From Bacteriovoracaceae bacterium (GTDB lineage: Bacteria > Bdellovibrionota > Bacteriovoracia > Bacteriovoracales > Bacteriovoracaceae), in NCBI GenBank assembly GCA_947448095.1, contig CANFNN010000045.1, forward strand, positions 1 to 14,241: a stretch of 14,241 nt of DNA. The letters are read 5' to 3'. The notes below the pieces were generated by a model. It saw only the letters and a list, made by a program, of their open reading frames with translations. It was not told where the DNA came from and did no database searches. The position numbers and the translations under genes were made by a program. This document shows, piece after piece, positions 13,634 to 14,241 of the stretch. Numbering within the stretch: position 1 is the stretch's first letter; each line of letters opens with the position of its first letter.

Positions 13634-13685
13634 AGTATAATTCACTCATTGCTGAGATCATCACTTGAATAAAAGAATGGGGTGG
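13597..13685. repeat. 89-bp direct repeat, copy 2
   Basis: Second copy of the repeat at 11334-11422, same orientation, differing at one base in the hairpin loop and one base to the right of it. It lies 75 bp downstream of the recombinase gene and 71 bp after the permease stop. Confidence 0.92.
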
Positions 13686-13760
13686 ATGACGGTTTTAAGG
13701 CCAACCACCCAATTACATTCTATTTAACTCATCAGAATAGCAATTTGTAGCAAAAAATCA

Positions 13761-14241
13761 TCATTTCATAGTTTTTCGCTCAAATAGTGAAATCACATCT
13801 GCATTTTCCACCTTCGGCACTTTGTAACCAAGCTTATTTGTCCCACCTTGAACATCCACGCCCGCTTTTCGGAGATAGAGATTCGTCGTCTTGAGTTCAT
13901 TGTGTCCAACGATACTCATCACACGGGCCAGGCTTTCGCCTCGCGCAAGCAGATTGGTTATAAAAGTGGCCCTCAGGTCATGGAACTTCACAGGTGTAAT
14001 TCCAATCCCAAAACAAAAATCTCTAGTCACCCGTGCTTGTTCTCCATGCTCCCATTCCGAGAGTCTAGGAAGAACAAGATCTGCCTCAGCTTTGACTTTG
14101 TACTCTCTTAAAAAAGAAAGTAGGTCATCTGAGATCGGAACCACACGGCTTCTACGAGTCTTCGTCGCACAGAATCCATTTTTAGAAGTCCACTGTCTGG
14201 TCACTGAAATCGTTTGCGCATCAAAATCAATGTCCGACCAC
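13761..14241 (-). CDS. Tyrosine recombinase / phage-type integrase (N-terminus outside window)
   Basis: The C-terminal catalytic part of a tyrosine recombinase, which cuts and joins DNA through a 3'-phosphotyrosine. The frame is open to the window edge; the visible part starts WSDIDFDAQTIS, the usual strand after the first catalytic arginine, which is therefore outside. Numbered from the first visible residue, it shows the beta-hairpin lysine K27 (in CATKTRRSR), HDLR at 87-90, GH with H113, and the nucleophile Y122 in TTNLYLRKAG. A GTG inside the frame (14204) is not the true start. A C-terminal tail of about 38 residues follows the tyrosine. It lies near a tRNA-like 3' fragment and a terminator repeat, the typical arrangement at the end of an integrated phage or genomic island, which would extend rightward. 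Confidence 0.92.
   Translation of the reverse strand, partial: WSDIDFDAQTISVTRQWTSKNGFCATKTRRSRVVPISDDLLSFLREYKVKAEADLVLPRLSEWEHGEQARVTRDFCFGIGITPVKFHDLRATFITNLLARGESLARVMSIVGHNELKTTNLYLRKAGVDVQGGTNKLGYKVPKVENADVISLFERKTMK

Noticed and set aside
13292..13645. A 117-codon leftward frame across the permease end and repeat copy 2
   Set aside because: It is a shadow of the permease coding sequence, crosses a terminator hairpin and has no plausible product.
1..14241. CRISPR arrays, toxin-antitoxin pairs, rRNA or insertion sequences
   Set aside because: I looked for regularly spaced repeats, paired small ORFs and transposase motifs and saw none that stood up.

Overview
This 14.2 kb window is bacterial chromosome, densely coded on both strands. 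It is moderately AT-rich and has Gram-negative envelope features: Sec signal peptides, a lipobox and a predicted outer-membrane beta-barrel. Tandem RRM RNA-binding proteins, a divergent HD-domain response-regulator protein and many small secreted proteins without obvious relatives fit Bdellovibrionota (a Bacteriovorax/Peredibacter-like organism). That placement is an inference from gene style, not from a marker gene.

Layout. (1) 1-862: two tandem RRM genes on the minus strand, the first cut by the window edge; a terminator hairpin lies downstream of the second. (2) 972-3927: a degenerate receiver/HD protein on minus, diverging from a secreted protein of unknown function whose ribosome-binding site sits in a 10-bp hairpin; that gene converges on a HutD/Ves-family gene. 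(3) 3928-4361: a gene-poor stretch with a possible frameshifted ORF and a possible 37-residue membrane microprotein. (4) 4358-6157: yehS (DUF1456) and an acetyl-CoA hydrolase/CoA-transferase, probably one transcript on minus. (5) 6238-9315: a large P-type cation ATPase converging, with an 18-bp overlap, on an outer-membrane beta-barrel gene. (6) 9561-11298: a MAPEG-family membrane protein, then a translationally coupled pair encoding a secreted HExxH protein and a lipoprotein. (7) 11334-13685: two near-identical 89-bp direct repeats, each with a strong leftward terminator, flank a divergent pair: a CDP-alcohol phosphatidyltransferase and an ethanolamine permease. (8) 13548-14241: a sequence resembling a tRNA 3' end, then a tyrosine recombinase running off the window. 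This is probably the edge of an integrated element.

How the genes relate. The most coherent pairing is the ethanolamine permease with the phospholipid head-group enzyme, which share a 66-bp promoter region. The metalloprotease-like protein and the lipoprotein share an ATGA overlap and probably act together in the envelope. The most striking regulatory pattern is that four genes (HutD family, HExxH protein, CDP-alcohol transferase, permease) lack a well-placed Shine-Dalgarno sequence and carry a -10-like hexamer ending 5-6 nt before an ATG, as expected for leaderless mRNAs. I see no CRISPR array, complete tRNA, rRNA or recognisable defence system.
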